The notes under the pieces were generated by a model. That model saw only the letters and a list, made by a program, of their open reading frames with translations, searched no databases and had not been told where the DNA came from. A stretch of 64,000 bases of DNA, taken from positions 29,825,771-29,889,770 of the forward strand of contig NC_079366.1 in assembly GCF_021018895.1 (NCBI RefSeq), read 5' to 3'. The position numbers and the translations under genes were made by a program. Positions 23,521 to 34,910 of this stretch are shown piece after piece (position 1 is the first letter of the stretch; every line of letters starts with the position of its first letter). The stretch comes from Seriola aureovittata. Its lineage: Eukaryota > Chordata > Actinopteri > Carangiformes > Carangidae.

Positions 23521-24569
23521 TATGTTGACACTTGTAAGAGGCGCTAATCACCAAAAACCTGTGTGATGACAAAAAACTGTTTGTGAGCATCATACACATA
23601 TTTAAAATGTTATTATTCAATCACTTTTATTACTCTTCGCTGTTAAACTGTTTATGGTACATTCTATGCATGTACTTATGTTTTGTTTTTTTGTCATTTT
23701 ACTACCGTCAGGGCCTTCTAAACAAATCATCATTTTAAATGTTATAATTTATGTCTTTCATTTAATATTTTTTCTCTTCTAATTATAATTTTATAATTAT
23801 ATATTTATATTTATATTTTTTATTTTATTAATATATGTTATTAAGGCTTAGCTAACTATCACTGTTAGGAACCTCCTTAATTGAGTATCTCAAAACACAG
23901 GGTTGATGAAGAGAGTTTAGTTTGTTTTTTCCTGTGTTTCCTTTGTGTAGAATGTTCCACACTCCAGTCCTAATGCACCTGCAAGCTGGTTACCAATCAA
24001 ATCAGAAGAAGAAGAAGAAGAAGTTGTTGTTGTTGTTGTAGCCTGACTGTCTTCAATGGACTTCACGTGATAATTCACAACTTGGAAGACTTTTAACTAA
24101 AACATTTTGATTTTTAAAACATCCGTGTTCGCCATCTTGCGATAAATCTTAATGAACTCTACGCTTGTGCTCATGGTTACTGTAAAATGAACTATTGAAC
24201 AGTGAACAGTTGAATTGTGGAGAATATATCTGAGCTAACGATGTGTAGCACATCAGTATTGACAAACGTTTAAGCTTTTATATCTTTGTAGTGTTTAAGC
24301 TGCTTTGAACAAGGTTTAAATTGGTCGCCGGTGACCAGGTGGGTTTTCAGAGGCTCAGTCCTCGCTGTTATTGGTTAAAAGAAACATGGCCACCAAAACA
24401 TGCACAGTCTGCCTGTCCATGTGCACTGTTCAATTCCAGTTTAGACAGTCTGCTGTATGTCACTGTCCATGCTTATGGTTGCTTATCTTTGTTACCTGTT
24501 GCTTTAGCTCCTGGAGTCCTTGTAAGTTTACATTTATTTGGCCAGTGAAGCTGATTCTGTTTCCCATTA

Positions 24570-24575
24570 TTTATT
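24570..24575 (-). terminator. Candidate poly(A) signal for lactalbumin-like gene 2
   Basis: Minus-strand AATAAA about 220 nt beyond the third coding exon. If this is the true end, the last coding exon is either absent or lies in 24580-24780, where I see no cysteine-containing frame of the expected pattern. Confidence 0.3.
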
Positions 24576-24791
24576 AGTGGCAATAGCTCAGACGATCACA
24601 TGCAGTATATGGTTGATCTTGGTCTTAAAACATTTCTAGTAGGAGCATAATTGTATTCAAGTTGGCCACGGCCATTCTCTTTCAGGAGGCAAACTACAAC
24701 CTCTTATTAATTCACTTTTGGAGGAGGGGAGTGTTTCATAATTCAAAAGATAGATTTTGGATGAATTATTTAAATTTGCTGTAGAGGAACT

Positions 24792-26175
24792 TACCTCCAG
24801 TAACCAGTCTTCAACACGCAATCAATGTCATCCGTTATGTCGTCATCGGTGAAGGCTTCAGGGGGGAAACAGCAGCAGTTATTAATTAGCAAAATGCAAA
24901 AATTCAAGTATCAGTGATCACTCGTTTCGCTGTAAGTCTCACCTGTGCACGAGGTGCTGCATTTGTTTCTGGACCAGCGATAACCCGAGTCACAGAAGTG
25001 GCTGTCTGACAGCTGGAAGAGTCCATAATACCCGAGGGACCAGGGCACCTGTATCACATCTGCCTCATCCACTTTGCCCTTCTCACCATCCTCCCCATCT
25101 CTCTCCTCCTCCTCGGTCATCTTGTTATCGTCCTGCATCATCTCATCCTCGTCGAAGTTGCTTTCTTCCTCGTTCAGCAGTTCGTCCATGTTGCTGACCA
25201 TGTCTGTGGAGATGGATTCATTGCTCATTGCACCAGCCTCCCGCTTTCTTCTTCTGGAGGACGGAGATAGCAGTGTAGTCTGGCTTGGTTCGGTGGTTTC
25301 TGGTTCAGTGGTTGTTGGTTTGGCGGTTGTTTTTTGGACGGTTGTGGGTTTGCTGGTTGTTTTTTGGACGGTTGTGGGTTTGCTGGTTGTTCTTTTGACG
25401 GTTGTGGGTTTTCTGGTCATTGTTTTGGCAGTTGTGGGTTTGCTGGTTGTCGTTTCTGTGGTCATTTCGTCACCTAGTGGTGTTGAGAGCTTTGTGGCCC
25501 TCGTTGTCGGCCTGGCTGTCGTTGTAGCTCCGCGTTCGCCCTCCACCCTGACCAGGCTGGTGTTCAGATGAGACCACTTACTCACTTCACAGATAACTAC
25601 AGCAAACAGACGACAGGAAGCAAACAAGGAAAAAGAGCAGAAGAAGATTTTTAAAAAGAGTGACACTCAACAGGTGCAACTTTCTTCTGTTAACTTTAAT
25701 TTTCTTTGAGTGGTAGTTATTGTGTTCTTAAAAATTACAGTTAAATAATATATCAAATCATTTATTTATAGGGGCGAGACACCATGACTGAAAGAGATGT
25801 TGGTGTTGTGGTTAATGTTTTGTGGTTGATTTGCATCTCTTTCTGGTCATTTTGCATCTCTTTGTAGTTCTTTATCTTGTCTTTGTTTCCCCCTGTAATT
25901 GTTTTGTGTTTCCTTGTAGCCGCTACAACGATGGCACAGGAGTAATTTGTGACTCTGGGGGTCTTGACTCTTCAGCTGTCTTTTCTAAACCTCACCCACC
26001 GTTTATGAACCTCACCTATTGCCAGGATGTGTTCCTTGTGCTTGTGTAGATATTTGGGCAGGGTGATCGCTGCCTCGAGCTTTTCTTTCAGCTCGCATTT
26101 GGAGATGATCCGGCCCTCAGACAGGCTGGGCACCAGAACTGCCACAGCCAGAACCATCAGCAGACCCAGCTTCAT
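24792..26175 (-). CDS. Alpha-lactalbumin/lysozyme C-like protein 2 with mucin-like and acidic insertion; last exon not found
   Basis: Minus-strand exons 26175-26016, 25596-24943 and 24855-24795 join with phases 1, 1, 2, as in gene 1. Signal peptide 1-21, first cysteine at mature position 6. Cysteines 27, 56, 255, 266, 270, 284; the calcium loop F-T-D-D-D-I-T-D-D-I (273-282) nearly equals that of alpha-lactalbumin. Catalytic positions are Trp61 and Tyr243, so it is not a muramidase. Exon 2 carries about 160 extra residues before Y-G-L-F-Q: a Thr/Pro/Lys-rich repeat (about 77-161), R-R-R-K-R (168-172), then a Glu/Asp-rich stretch (about 191-233). Sequons N65 and N179. The exon for the last two cysteines was not found. 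Either it is too diverged to see, or exon 3 reads through its donor to the TAA two bases beyond, giving 292 aa. The end given includes that stop. Confidence 0.82.
25318..25460 (-). repeat. In-frame 30-bp tandem repeat encoding the Thr-rich domain
   Basis: About four imperfect units with a 30-bp period inside the second exon of lactalbumin-like gene 2. The unit encodes roughly S-K-P-T-T-V-Q-K-T-T. The two middle units are almost identical in DNA, which points to recent unit duplication. Copy number may vary between individuals. Confidence 0.8.
25800..25920 (+). repeat. Degenerate 'GCATCTCTTTGTAGTT' repeat
   Basis: Short tandem-like units related to those at 19740-19880, within the first coding intron of lactalbumin-like gene 2. 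Confidence 0.4.
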
Positions 26176-26185
26176 GTCAGCAACT

Positions 26186-27475
26186 TCTGTGGGGATAGGG
26201 GGAGGGAAAACACAAGGCTCTGAATGGGCTGGTGTTGGTCAATAATTTTATACCTAGACGCTTGTTTAAACTGATCTTCACTCTGAGGACAGTGTTCAGT
26301 TTACAGTAAATGGGGCCCTCTAGTGGCGAGAACAGCTTACAACATGCTTCCCTTAATTGTAAATCAGGAGGAAATGGAGGGAAAGAACAAAAGAGCGTGA
26401 TGCTTCAGATAATCAATCACACACATATCATGTCACCACCTCCTGGACAACAGAAAAACAAACATCTTATTTATTTATGTGCAGCATCACTGGGAACATC
26501 TGTTATTCTACATTTATAGGCAGAATAAAAACATTTCATAAATAGTTTAAATCAGACTATAATGTGTTTATTAATCTACAGTATTTGTCATCAATTATAA
26601 CTACTTTAATGAAGACATTTTATATTTTTACATCTGTGTTTTACTATATGATTGTAGACTATTTATAATTTATACAGCATTATGTCCATGACATAGGTCA
26701 ACCTAATTAAATTATATCTGCTTATAACAAGATTATGTGTTATAAACCATGCGTTAAATGTTTATATACTGTTTATAAATGCTAAATAAAAAAAGTAAAA
26801 TATGACCACACATATTATTGCTGAAAATTGAAAGATATTTTTATATATATTTTTTTTTTTCTTTTCTTTCTGTCTTCTGTTGAGATATTAATTGTAGTAA
26901 AAGTAAATTTATCTCAATCAATTAGCAAAACATTTTCATCTCAAAAAATAAGTCCTGAAGGATGAATAAGAGACAGTTAAATTAAATAAACAGGAACACC
27001 CTGAAATTACTGCTTAAATGAGCTTTTTGTTGTTTTAATTGCTGAAATTGAAGGTCTTATTTTACCCCTTTAAGAAATCAGATGAACAATTTGCACATTT
27101 TCATTAGTAGTAGTAATTAATAAGTAATTTCCAAATCAACTAAGTCAGGGACACCATCTGCCTTTTGATTATATCCAACATTAACACACTCGCAGTTTGT
27201 TGCAAAATGTTTTTTATCAATTATTTTCTAATTATCTCTCAATTTTTTTCCGTTCATCATTTTTCTCCAGCAAAAGAGCAAAAATTAAATATCAATTGTC
27301 AGTTATTCTGCGATAGAGAACAACAGCATTGATAATAACAATATTATATAATGAAGTAATGATAAGAAGATAAAGTAAATGTGTCTCTTACTGCGTTCGT
27401 CCTCTGATAGACTTTGTGTCCTGAGTTTGTTGCCTGATGGAAGTCTGCATCACAAATGAGTGTGGGTTTATATAA
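26186..27475 (-). promoter_or_regulatory. TATA promoter and untranslated first exon of lactalbumin-like gene 2
   Basis: On the minus strand, TATATAAA at 27474-27467 lies about 30 nt before a probable start near 27440. The short leader exon ends at a donor (CGCA|GTAAGA) at 27392. A pyrimidine-rich acceptor (CTATCCCCACAG) at 26187 precedes the next exon, which starts 11 nt before the ATG at 26175. The parts are correctly ordered and spaced for a TATA-driven secreted-protein gene. The linking of the two exons is inferred. Confidence 0.55.
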
Positions 27476-27760
27476 CATGAGTCCGACCTGTGGACAGACC
27501 TGTTCTGCTGCTGTCGGAGTTTTCTTTTCTTTTGACATAATTTCCTGGACGGAACAGGGAACTAAACAAATTCCAAAGGTTCTCTGGGCGTGAAAACAAG
27601 GATTGAATTATTCTAATAGACCACAAAGACATGAAAAAAAAAAACAGGTCAACCAACATCTGAACGTGACATTTACAAGTTTCATAGTTTTCCAGATCAA
27701 ATGATAGGAACAATAAAACAATACAGACGCCATTCAGTGTCATGCAGGAAGTCTTGTAGT

Positions 27761-27800
27761 GTAACAGTCAGTCAGTCAGTCAGTCAGTCAGTCAGTCAGT
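27761..27800. repeat. (CAGT)n microsatellite
   Basis: About ten units of CAGT/GTCA. Confidence 0.95.
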
Positions 27801-27955
27801 GCAGAAATCAGAGAATTTTCACCAACTCTGCAGCTCTACTGAGATTTCTTTTTAGCTTCTTTAGCTCCTTGTTTTGGTTTTGCATCACAGTTCACATCAC
27901 AGTTAAGTCTCATCAGCCCCTTTTCCAGCAACAGCAAACAAGCTGTGATAAATGC

Positions 27956-27958
<3 letters not shown>

Positions 27959-27990
<32 letters not shown>
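27959..27990. repeat. (AG)n microsatellite
   Basis: About 16 AG units. Confidence 0.95.
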
Positions 27991-27994
<4 letters not shown>

Positions 27995-28835
27995 ATGCTG
28001 CAGCTGAAGAAAACAACACAAGCAAACACATAAAAATACAGCTACAGCAACATGTTTCTGTATTTGGTTGTTAGCTGTGTTTGCAGTGTGTTTCATGCTG
28101 CATACTTGTGATCCTCTGCTGGAGGCAGGTTGGGGCAGTGCCCATGTTTTTCCCGTCACCGGGCCAGATGGCAGAGGAGACGAGACGATAACTAGTTAGT
28201 CAGGATTATTTCTGTTGTGTCACTAACCAAACAAACGGCGTACTGTACATACCTCCAGGAAGTCTGATCACGGTGAAAATGAGCTCGAGCTTCCTGTTTA
28301 AACACCTGCTCAGATTCTTTCAAACAAAAATAATCCCACTGTAAAAACAATTAAAAGTAAAAATTTAAAAAACTGCAGAAATCAATTTAAATATGTAGTT
28401 AAAATTAAATAATTAAAAGCTAATTATAAATCCTCACGCAAATGTAATATATGTGTAAATATTAAAGTTACAAATATGAAATATATGTACATATACATAT
28501 CCGCATTCTACCATGTTCAAAGATTTTGTATGAAACCTGATAGAAATTGGAACAATTTCATATATTAACATATACGTCTCGCCCATACAAACATATGTAT
28601 GTATATACATGACTGTGTGTGTTGATATTATATACAGTGGATTTCCAAAAGTCTGAAACAAGAAGAAAAACATATATAAATGTATAGATTTTTTAACATG
28701 TATGTTGTTTTAATAAACTTGCATGAAGATTAAATATACTGTTTAATGTTAATACACATGAACACTTAATTTTTTCATAGAAAACTACAAACAAACAACA
28801 ACTACAAACAAATTTTACTTGGTGCTTCGTATATA

Positions 28836-28945
28836 TGTGATAATAATACTATATCCCCTTATAGGTGACATGTATGGCGACACCACTCTCGACATAGGGA
28901 CATATATGACATATATTACATTTCTGTACGGGAAGCAGTTGCAGA
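28836..28945 (+). repeat. Dispersed repeat family Y, copy 1
   Basis: Shares ATATGTGATAATA, AGGTGACATGTATG, GGGACATATATG and TTTCTGTACGGG in order with 48306-48425. Confidence 0.7.
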
Positions 28946-28949
28946 CAGG

Positions 28950-29215
28950 CTCCAGTCACTGTGATAGGGGCCAATCGTGAAGTAAATACAGGGCGGAAAA
29001 CAAATTCCAATGCGGATCACGTCTTTCTGCCACAGAGGACCACCCAGCCTGGTTGTTAAGGATACCATGGGGAGCGCCACAGCCATCACCAGTGATAAAT
29101 CTGAGGGCAGGATGATAGACAGAATCCAAGGGCTTAAGAGTGGAGGCAGCGGCATTTCTGTAGATTACATCTCCATAATCCAAGACAGACATGAAAAACT
29201 GCCTGAACATGCTGC
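28950..29215 (-). mobile_element. LINE reverse-transcriptase C-terminal fragment
   Basis: The minus-strand frame reads V-L-D-Y-G-D-V-I-Y-R-N-A, then S-V-Y-H-P-A-L-R-F-I-T-G-D, and G-W-S-S-V-A-E-R-R with H-W-N-L-F. This is the conserved region after the palm domain of a fish non-LTR retrotransposon (D-Y-G-D-x-x-Y, A-L-R-F-I-T, L-x-x-R-R-x-x-H-W). It is 5'- and 3'-truncated and has no neighbouring palm motif. Confidence 0.75.
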
Positions 29216-32200
29216 TTTCTGCTCGATCTGTTCCTTCTGTACAAGCAGCTCTTTCTCTTTTTTACTGCAGTTTACTGGCAAGACTTTCTACATCATACTT
29301 AAATATAAGCAAGCTAAGTTTTATCTATTCAGCACACTTCGTAACACACTTCGGAAGCACAATGTTCTACACAAAGCATGAATTATCTATAGTTTTTTAT
29401 TTATTTTTTACTTCATTTATTTATTTGGTTTTGGATTGTTTCACCCAGGGAAAGTGGGTGGATGCACATGGATAAATAAGAGCTGCATGTTTGTACCTTA
29501 TGTTAAAAGAATCCATGTCTAATATTATGGATTTTTGTGAGAACTGATGTTTTTCTGCTGTTGTTTTTTTCTGTTTCTTCTAATCCAACCTCCAGTACTG
29601 AGGGCAAAAAAATAAATAAATAAAAAATTTTATCATAAAAAAACAAAGCATGAATTATGAAGGAAGTTGCAGCCACAAAAAAACCTATGTGGATAGTGTA
29701 AATATAAAACATCAGACACAAATTAAAACAAACACATAAATGATCAGTATGAATTAAAAACCATTAAGAAAATTAAATAATTAAGACAAACAACCGATAA
29801 AAAAAGATATGCAAATTAAAACTGTTTAAAAGTAGTAATAAAATGTGATTATTAAATAATAAATAGACCGTAGTAATAAATATTTTCTTCAAGATATTTA
29901 TACTCTGTGATTCTCCTTTGTCACTTTTTCAGTCTCCTTTCAAAATAAATCTTGGGGGACACATAAACAGATAGATATTATGTTTATTTATTTATTGTTT
30001 GTTTTAAAGTCGACCAGATCTCTACATTGTACAGGCTTTAAATTCATAATGATAATAATTACAACTTGTTCATATGTGGACACCGGGTTTTTTCATAAAC
30101 TTGACAAAATACCTGACCTGTGAACACATCACTTACCTGAATGACATGAAAACAGGTTCTGCAGCTGTTGACCGACACCAGCAGGAACCAAACTTGTCAT
30201 CAGAGAACTTCCTGCTGTGAATCACGTGAAAGAGAAAGAACATAAAAATAAAATAAATAACAGGGCTTTTGTCGTCAGTAAAAGATCACACTGCACCAAA
30301 ACATCACTGACTGTCTCACATCTTAAGGAAGTTATATTCTGTTAGGGAGAGTATAACCACACACCAGGCTCAGTGAATGATTGTACTCACTGTAAATACT
30401 TTGGTATTTTTAGTGAAAATGTAATTTAAGTGAACAATTATAATGTTAAAATGAGGAAAGCATATTTTAAAGTGTTAATTATACTCTTCTCAGTCACTCA
30501 GCATTTCTCTGCTGCAGTTGCATCATTTGGCCACAAGATGGATCTGTAATCCAACAAGCAAGCAAGCACAAGGATAGATTGTAATTACTAATGCAGATAA
30601 TAATAAGAGATACTTCATCCCCTTAGAGGAAATTCAAAATATTATAAAATAAGAAATATAAAATAAATAATGTAAAAAAATAAAAATAAAAAAATAATAT
30701 AAAATAAAAATAGATGAGGAAATAAATCAATTATATTCAAATGAAATATTTGAATAAAATATTCACTCTCCAGTTTACAGATGAAAATGGTCTCTGTATT
30801 CTGTGAGGAAAAAAAAAAGTACAGAAAAAAGCTCTTGAAATACAGCTGTTGTCAAAACAAAACAGTCATGTAAACAACACCCCCCTCCTGTGGCCAAATG
30901 ATGCCACTGCAGTTGTAAAATCATCACAAATGGCAGGAGTGAGGCCGTTTAGAAATAAAAAAAAAGAAAAAGAAAAATGATCCACAGATATTAACACATA
31001 TTAGCAACACACAGTAAAATTAGCTTCTTCTACATTGAATAAAATGCTGTTATGGCTAGCGCGCTAATCGCGGTTAGCTTTTCACTTTAACACACGTTAA
31101 TGACGCAGTATAAACAGATATACTTAATGACATTCGTTTATCCGTCTATAGCATTATTTAATCCAAAATAAACGACATGAACTCCAACAACGTCACAAAA
31201 ACAATAGAGTAAATGTTTTCTTACCTGATTTGGATATAAATTCACTTAACTTCTCTTAGGTGACCAACAGATTCCGTCAGACCTTTCCTAATATTCCAGT
31301 TCTCCATTAAAACCCTACAACTCAAATTTGCTCAAATTAAGAATTTATCAGATATAAAATGATCCAGGAAACAGAAGACCGAGTAGCAGTGAGGAGTGCC
31401 GACACCCAGCAGCAGCACTCCCACTCAACACGTATTTTCAAATTTGATTCGTTATGTGTTTATGGTCTGAATCTCTAGTTTGAAGTTTTCTTCAAAACAA
31501 CATGATGGTCATTTTTTTAAATTATTATTTTTTTTTATTTAAAAGAAAATAGACGTTAAAGCAGAGTGGCTTTAGGGAGTGGCTACCGCGTGATTGACAC
31601 ACTAACCAAGCTAGCCAGCTTAAACTAGAGTTAGCTGATAACCTGTGTGAACCTGGGTTAGCCCGTGGAGGTGTTCAGTCAAAGCCCAATAAAAAGGTGA
31701 ATTTAATCGACGTTAATCTAACGACGTTTGGTTTGTGTTTCTCCACATGTGACCCAGTTTAATTGATCTGCGTTAGTGTAATGTGCAGCGTTAATGTGTG
31801 TTAATACATTGTCCATCAAGACGTCGTGATAGTTCAAGTTAAGATAACGTGACGTTTACAAAATGTGTAGACAAATATTTGTCATATAGAAGATTGTTCA
31901 TTTAATATTCAAACCAGTCCTCAACTGAAGCAGACATTCATGCACCTATTCTGACAGCTGATCGATATTTGTGATTAACTGTGATCCACCACATCTTAAC
32001 TCAAGTGTTTGTGTTTTATTGTCATTTGAAAGGTTTCCAAACTGAAAACTGAGTGATCTGTGCCAACAGAAGGAGGAGCTCATGTACAGAGCAGCACATT
32101 AGTTTCCATTCATCTGGTTGAAGGGAGACTGCATGGACATCCTTAGTTCTCTAATGTGCTGTGATGATGATGATGATGATCTTACCTGCAACTTAATTTC

Positions 32201-33039
32201 TGCTGTTGTTGACAGGTGATTGAACTGACATGGGGCAGAGATTGTAATACGACAGTGAGGGTGTAGGGAACAAGGAAGAGCAGAGCTGATCAGACTGAAC
32301 AATGTTATGACCACAAGTGTTACATTAAAAAATACTATATCATCATATAAGACACTGTGTGTATGTTTGGGAAGAGAAGATCTTCATGTGTGGACACTGC
32401 AGGTGGAGGTGGTGCAAGAGGTTGTAGGTGTCCCCAAAGATCCAGACCTTGGCTGGATGGAAAAAACATTATAATAGAGAGAAATCATATCAATATCATA
32501 TTGTAGAGTTTAGAGAAAAAGACAAAAGAAACAGCACTCTGATTAGATGATCACAGATATCTGAAAATACATTATTCCTGCAGTTGTAATAAACAGTCTG
32601 CTGAACCGTTTTACATGAAATAACAATAGAATAGAAACTAATACTCAGTTTGGAGTCATTGTGCAGGTGCACATGTCATGATGGTTCTCAGCTCTCAGTC
32701 ATGTTCTTTATTCTGACAGAGACAGAATCATTCCAACAGATGTTTTGACTCCTGTCATCAATAATGAAATGAACTAGAGCTGAAAACTATCCGACTAACA
32801 CTGAACCAAACTTAATATGAACAAACACGACACACACGTCCGCTGCTCTGCTCTTTAACAGCTCGTCCAGACACAACAGTTCACTGATATAACGGGATCG
32901 TTTAGTGACCATGACTTACTGACAGTGACAACCCGCTGTCTCTGTTAACACTAAGTTCGGTGACGTCACCTTCGCTTTGCAGAACTCATTTTAAAACACA
33001 TTATAACATGTATAACAGAAAAGACAGATCCATTGTTCT

Positions 33040-33619
33040 TGTTATTACAGCTTGTTGCTGCACAAAGCTCAGGCATTTTAACACTAACTGATGGATTACT
33101 TGTTCCTGTTGGAGCAGAGAGGAGGAGCCTCCGACTCCACGGCTTCTCCTATTGGTGCAGCAATGACCCTGTCAGTCCTCACCACAGCTGCTGCCGTTTC
33201 AGCATCAGAGGAAGAGAGTTTAAGAGCCCGGCCGCACATCGTTAGTGGCGGCTGACATGATCGGCAGCTCGCCTCTTTACCGCCTCTGTGAACATTTGTG
33301 TGTAATTTGTGATTTGGTTTGAGATGCTGGTAGTGATTGTTGGGGACTGGGCTAGGTTTAAATTCTGATTGTGCATCACACTCTTAGAAAAAGACTGTTG
33401 GACACATTAGGAACAGGGGTGCTGCTTCTTTTGTTTTTGGGTTGGTTAGAATCGCATAGTTAGGCTCTTTGTTGGCTCCTGTTCCCCTACTTCAGTTATC
33501 CTCTTGCCTTGTTTGTATTTTTGTTTAATTATTTACCCTCCTGGTTACGCAATAAATTTGATTTACTAATAACACCTGGTTTTATGTTGCTTCCCTTTTC
33601 CCCTAGCTGGATCGTAACA
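33040..33619 (+). mobile_element. Possible solo LTR
   Basis: The stretch begins near TGTTATTACAG and ends CTGGATCGTAACA, with CCAAT-type and GC-rich promoter-like sequence in the first third and CAATAAATT near 33550. That order (promoter, AATAAA, CA end) suits an LTR. No target-site duplication, primer-binding site or pol gene was found, so this is tentative. Confidence 0.25.
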
Positions 33620-33792
33620 TAAAGACTGCCAACGTATGGTGACTGGGGAGACAGCCCATGACATCATATACAGATGCTAGAAACCAACATGGAGGCAGTG
33701 AACTGACACCTGGCTCTGTGAGCAGTCCACAGTCAGTAAGTGAAATACTCAGTGAGTAAAATTTCCTGGGCTGTTGTATCTTCTTTACTTGC

Positions 33793-33964
33793 AGAAATCA
33801 ACTGCCTGGTACTGGATGTGAGTCCCAGAGCGTCTGAGGTTTTACTTTCTCAGCAAAGTGGTTCCACAAAGGGTTTATATCATGATGCTTCATGTGAACA
33901 GTGCAACATCTACTGGCCTGAATGCAAAATGGGCAAATACAAACGTTTGTACGGCACAAATTGA
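33793..33964 (+). other. Open segment after a strong acceptor, possible terminal exon
   Basis: CTTTACTTGCAG is followed by about 170 nt open to TGA. The frame ends C-E-Q-C-N-I-Y-W-P-E-C-K-M-G-K. Three cysteines in nine residues is unusual for random sequence, but no homologue comes to mind and no partner exon was found. Confidence 0.2.
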
Positions 33965-34079
33965 ATGTAAGTATAAGGGAAAGCATGATTGTGATTTATA
34001 TGCTGTCAAAGCAAATTAAAATGTTTTTTATGCATCAAATGTGTCAATATCAGTCAAGTTAAGCTCAATCTCTAAGTGA

Positions 34080-34505
34080 GGACAGTGCAACAGTTTGTTA
34101 CATTTCATCCAGAATTACAAAGTTTGAATGTAGAAGTCACATAAATGTAAAACTAATAAGATTCACCGTGAATTTACTGAGAAAATCTTTAAAGTGTTCG
34201 TATCGACATTAACCTTTATAAAAACAAGCTACATTTTTTACATAGTCATTTTACATAGATTTGTATGTAAATTAAGAAAGCAGAGAAAATACTGTATAAA
34301 TAATACAGTAATTGTTCTTTACAAAACTGGGAAATAAATGTAATTCACAATTATTGGCATAATGCTTAAAGTAGAAGTTTGGCTGTTAATTCACATATAA
34401 TTTCTGTCATTTTACAGACTTTTGTACACAATTTAAAAAAAATAGAAAATTACTGTTAGAAAACTAAGTCATTTTCCATAGAATTTGGATTTTTTTTTAC
34501 AGTGT
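34080..34505 (+). repeat. AT-rich dispersed repeat ending TTTTTTACAGTGTA
   Basis: CATTTTCCATAGAATTTGGA then a T-run and ACAGTGTA is the style of a common short fish element (CACTGTAAAA ends). The left end is not defined. Confidence 0.35.
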
Positions 34506-34782
34506 ATGCTTAATGCAGATATAAGGAAGGTAATAATGCTGCACCCAATCTAAAGCACTTTATTATGATTTAATGATGCATATTCCCAAACAACTGCAGT
34601 TATTCAGAACTCACAATTTTGAGCTCCACAGTTCCTGTAACTTTCCTCCTGTGTTTACTTCCCTGCTCCAACCAGACAATTTATTATTTTTTATTTTATT
34701 TTATTTTTTTATAGATATTTTTTATTGAGTTCAAACAAACAGAACAACATACAATACCCCCACCCCAGATAATCAAGAGAGG

Positions 34783-34910
34783 CAGAAAAAAAAAAAAAAA
34801 TAAAAAAATAAAATAAAATAAAATAAAATAAATTAAAATAAAATAAAATAAAATAAAATAAAATAAAATAAAATAAAATAAAATAAAATAAAATAAAAAA
34901 TAAATAAAAT
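34783..34910. repeat. (AAAAT)n pentanucleotide microsatellite
   Basis: About 20 units of AAAAT, flanked by A- and T-rich sequence; the minus-strand F-I-L-F-Y frame is an artefact. Confidence 0.95.

Larger units (their letters stand above)
22710..24790. other. Intergenic between the lactalbumin-like genes
   Basis: AT-rich. An (AAG)n-(TTG)n run lies at about 24007-24039. The expected last exon of gene 2 was looked for here and not found. Confidence 0.5.
29260..34075. other. No protein gene; several exon-like minus-strand segments
   Basis: Consensus minus-strand donors follow exon-like stretches at about 30139-30212 (CATTCAG|GTAAGT), 31222-31400 (AATCAG|GTAAGA), 32184-32222 (TTGCAG|GTAAGA) and 32922-32950 (GTCA|GTAAGT). 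A CRE-like TGACGTCA lies near 32961. The longest open frame across them is about 29 codons, so they look untranslated. Elsewhere the sequence is AT-rich without motifs. Confidence 0.3.

Noticed and set aside
24321..24577. Two cysteine-rich plus-strand frames of 68-75 codons
   Set aside because: They overlap in different frames, have no signal peptide or splice support, and do not match the missing last exon of the minus-strand gene.
25074..25571. 165-codon plus-strand frame rich in S and V
   Set aside because: Antisense shadow of the repetitive exon of lactalbumin-like gene 2.
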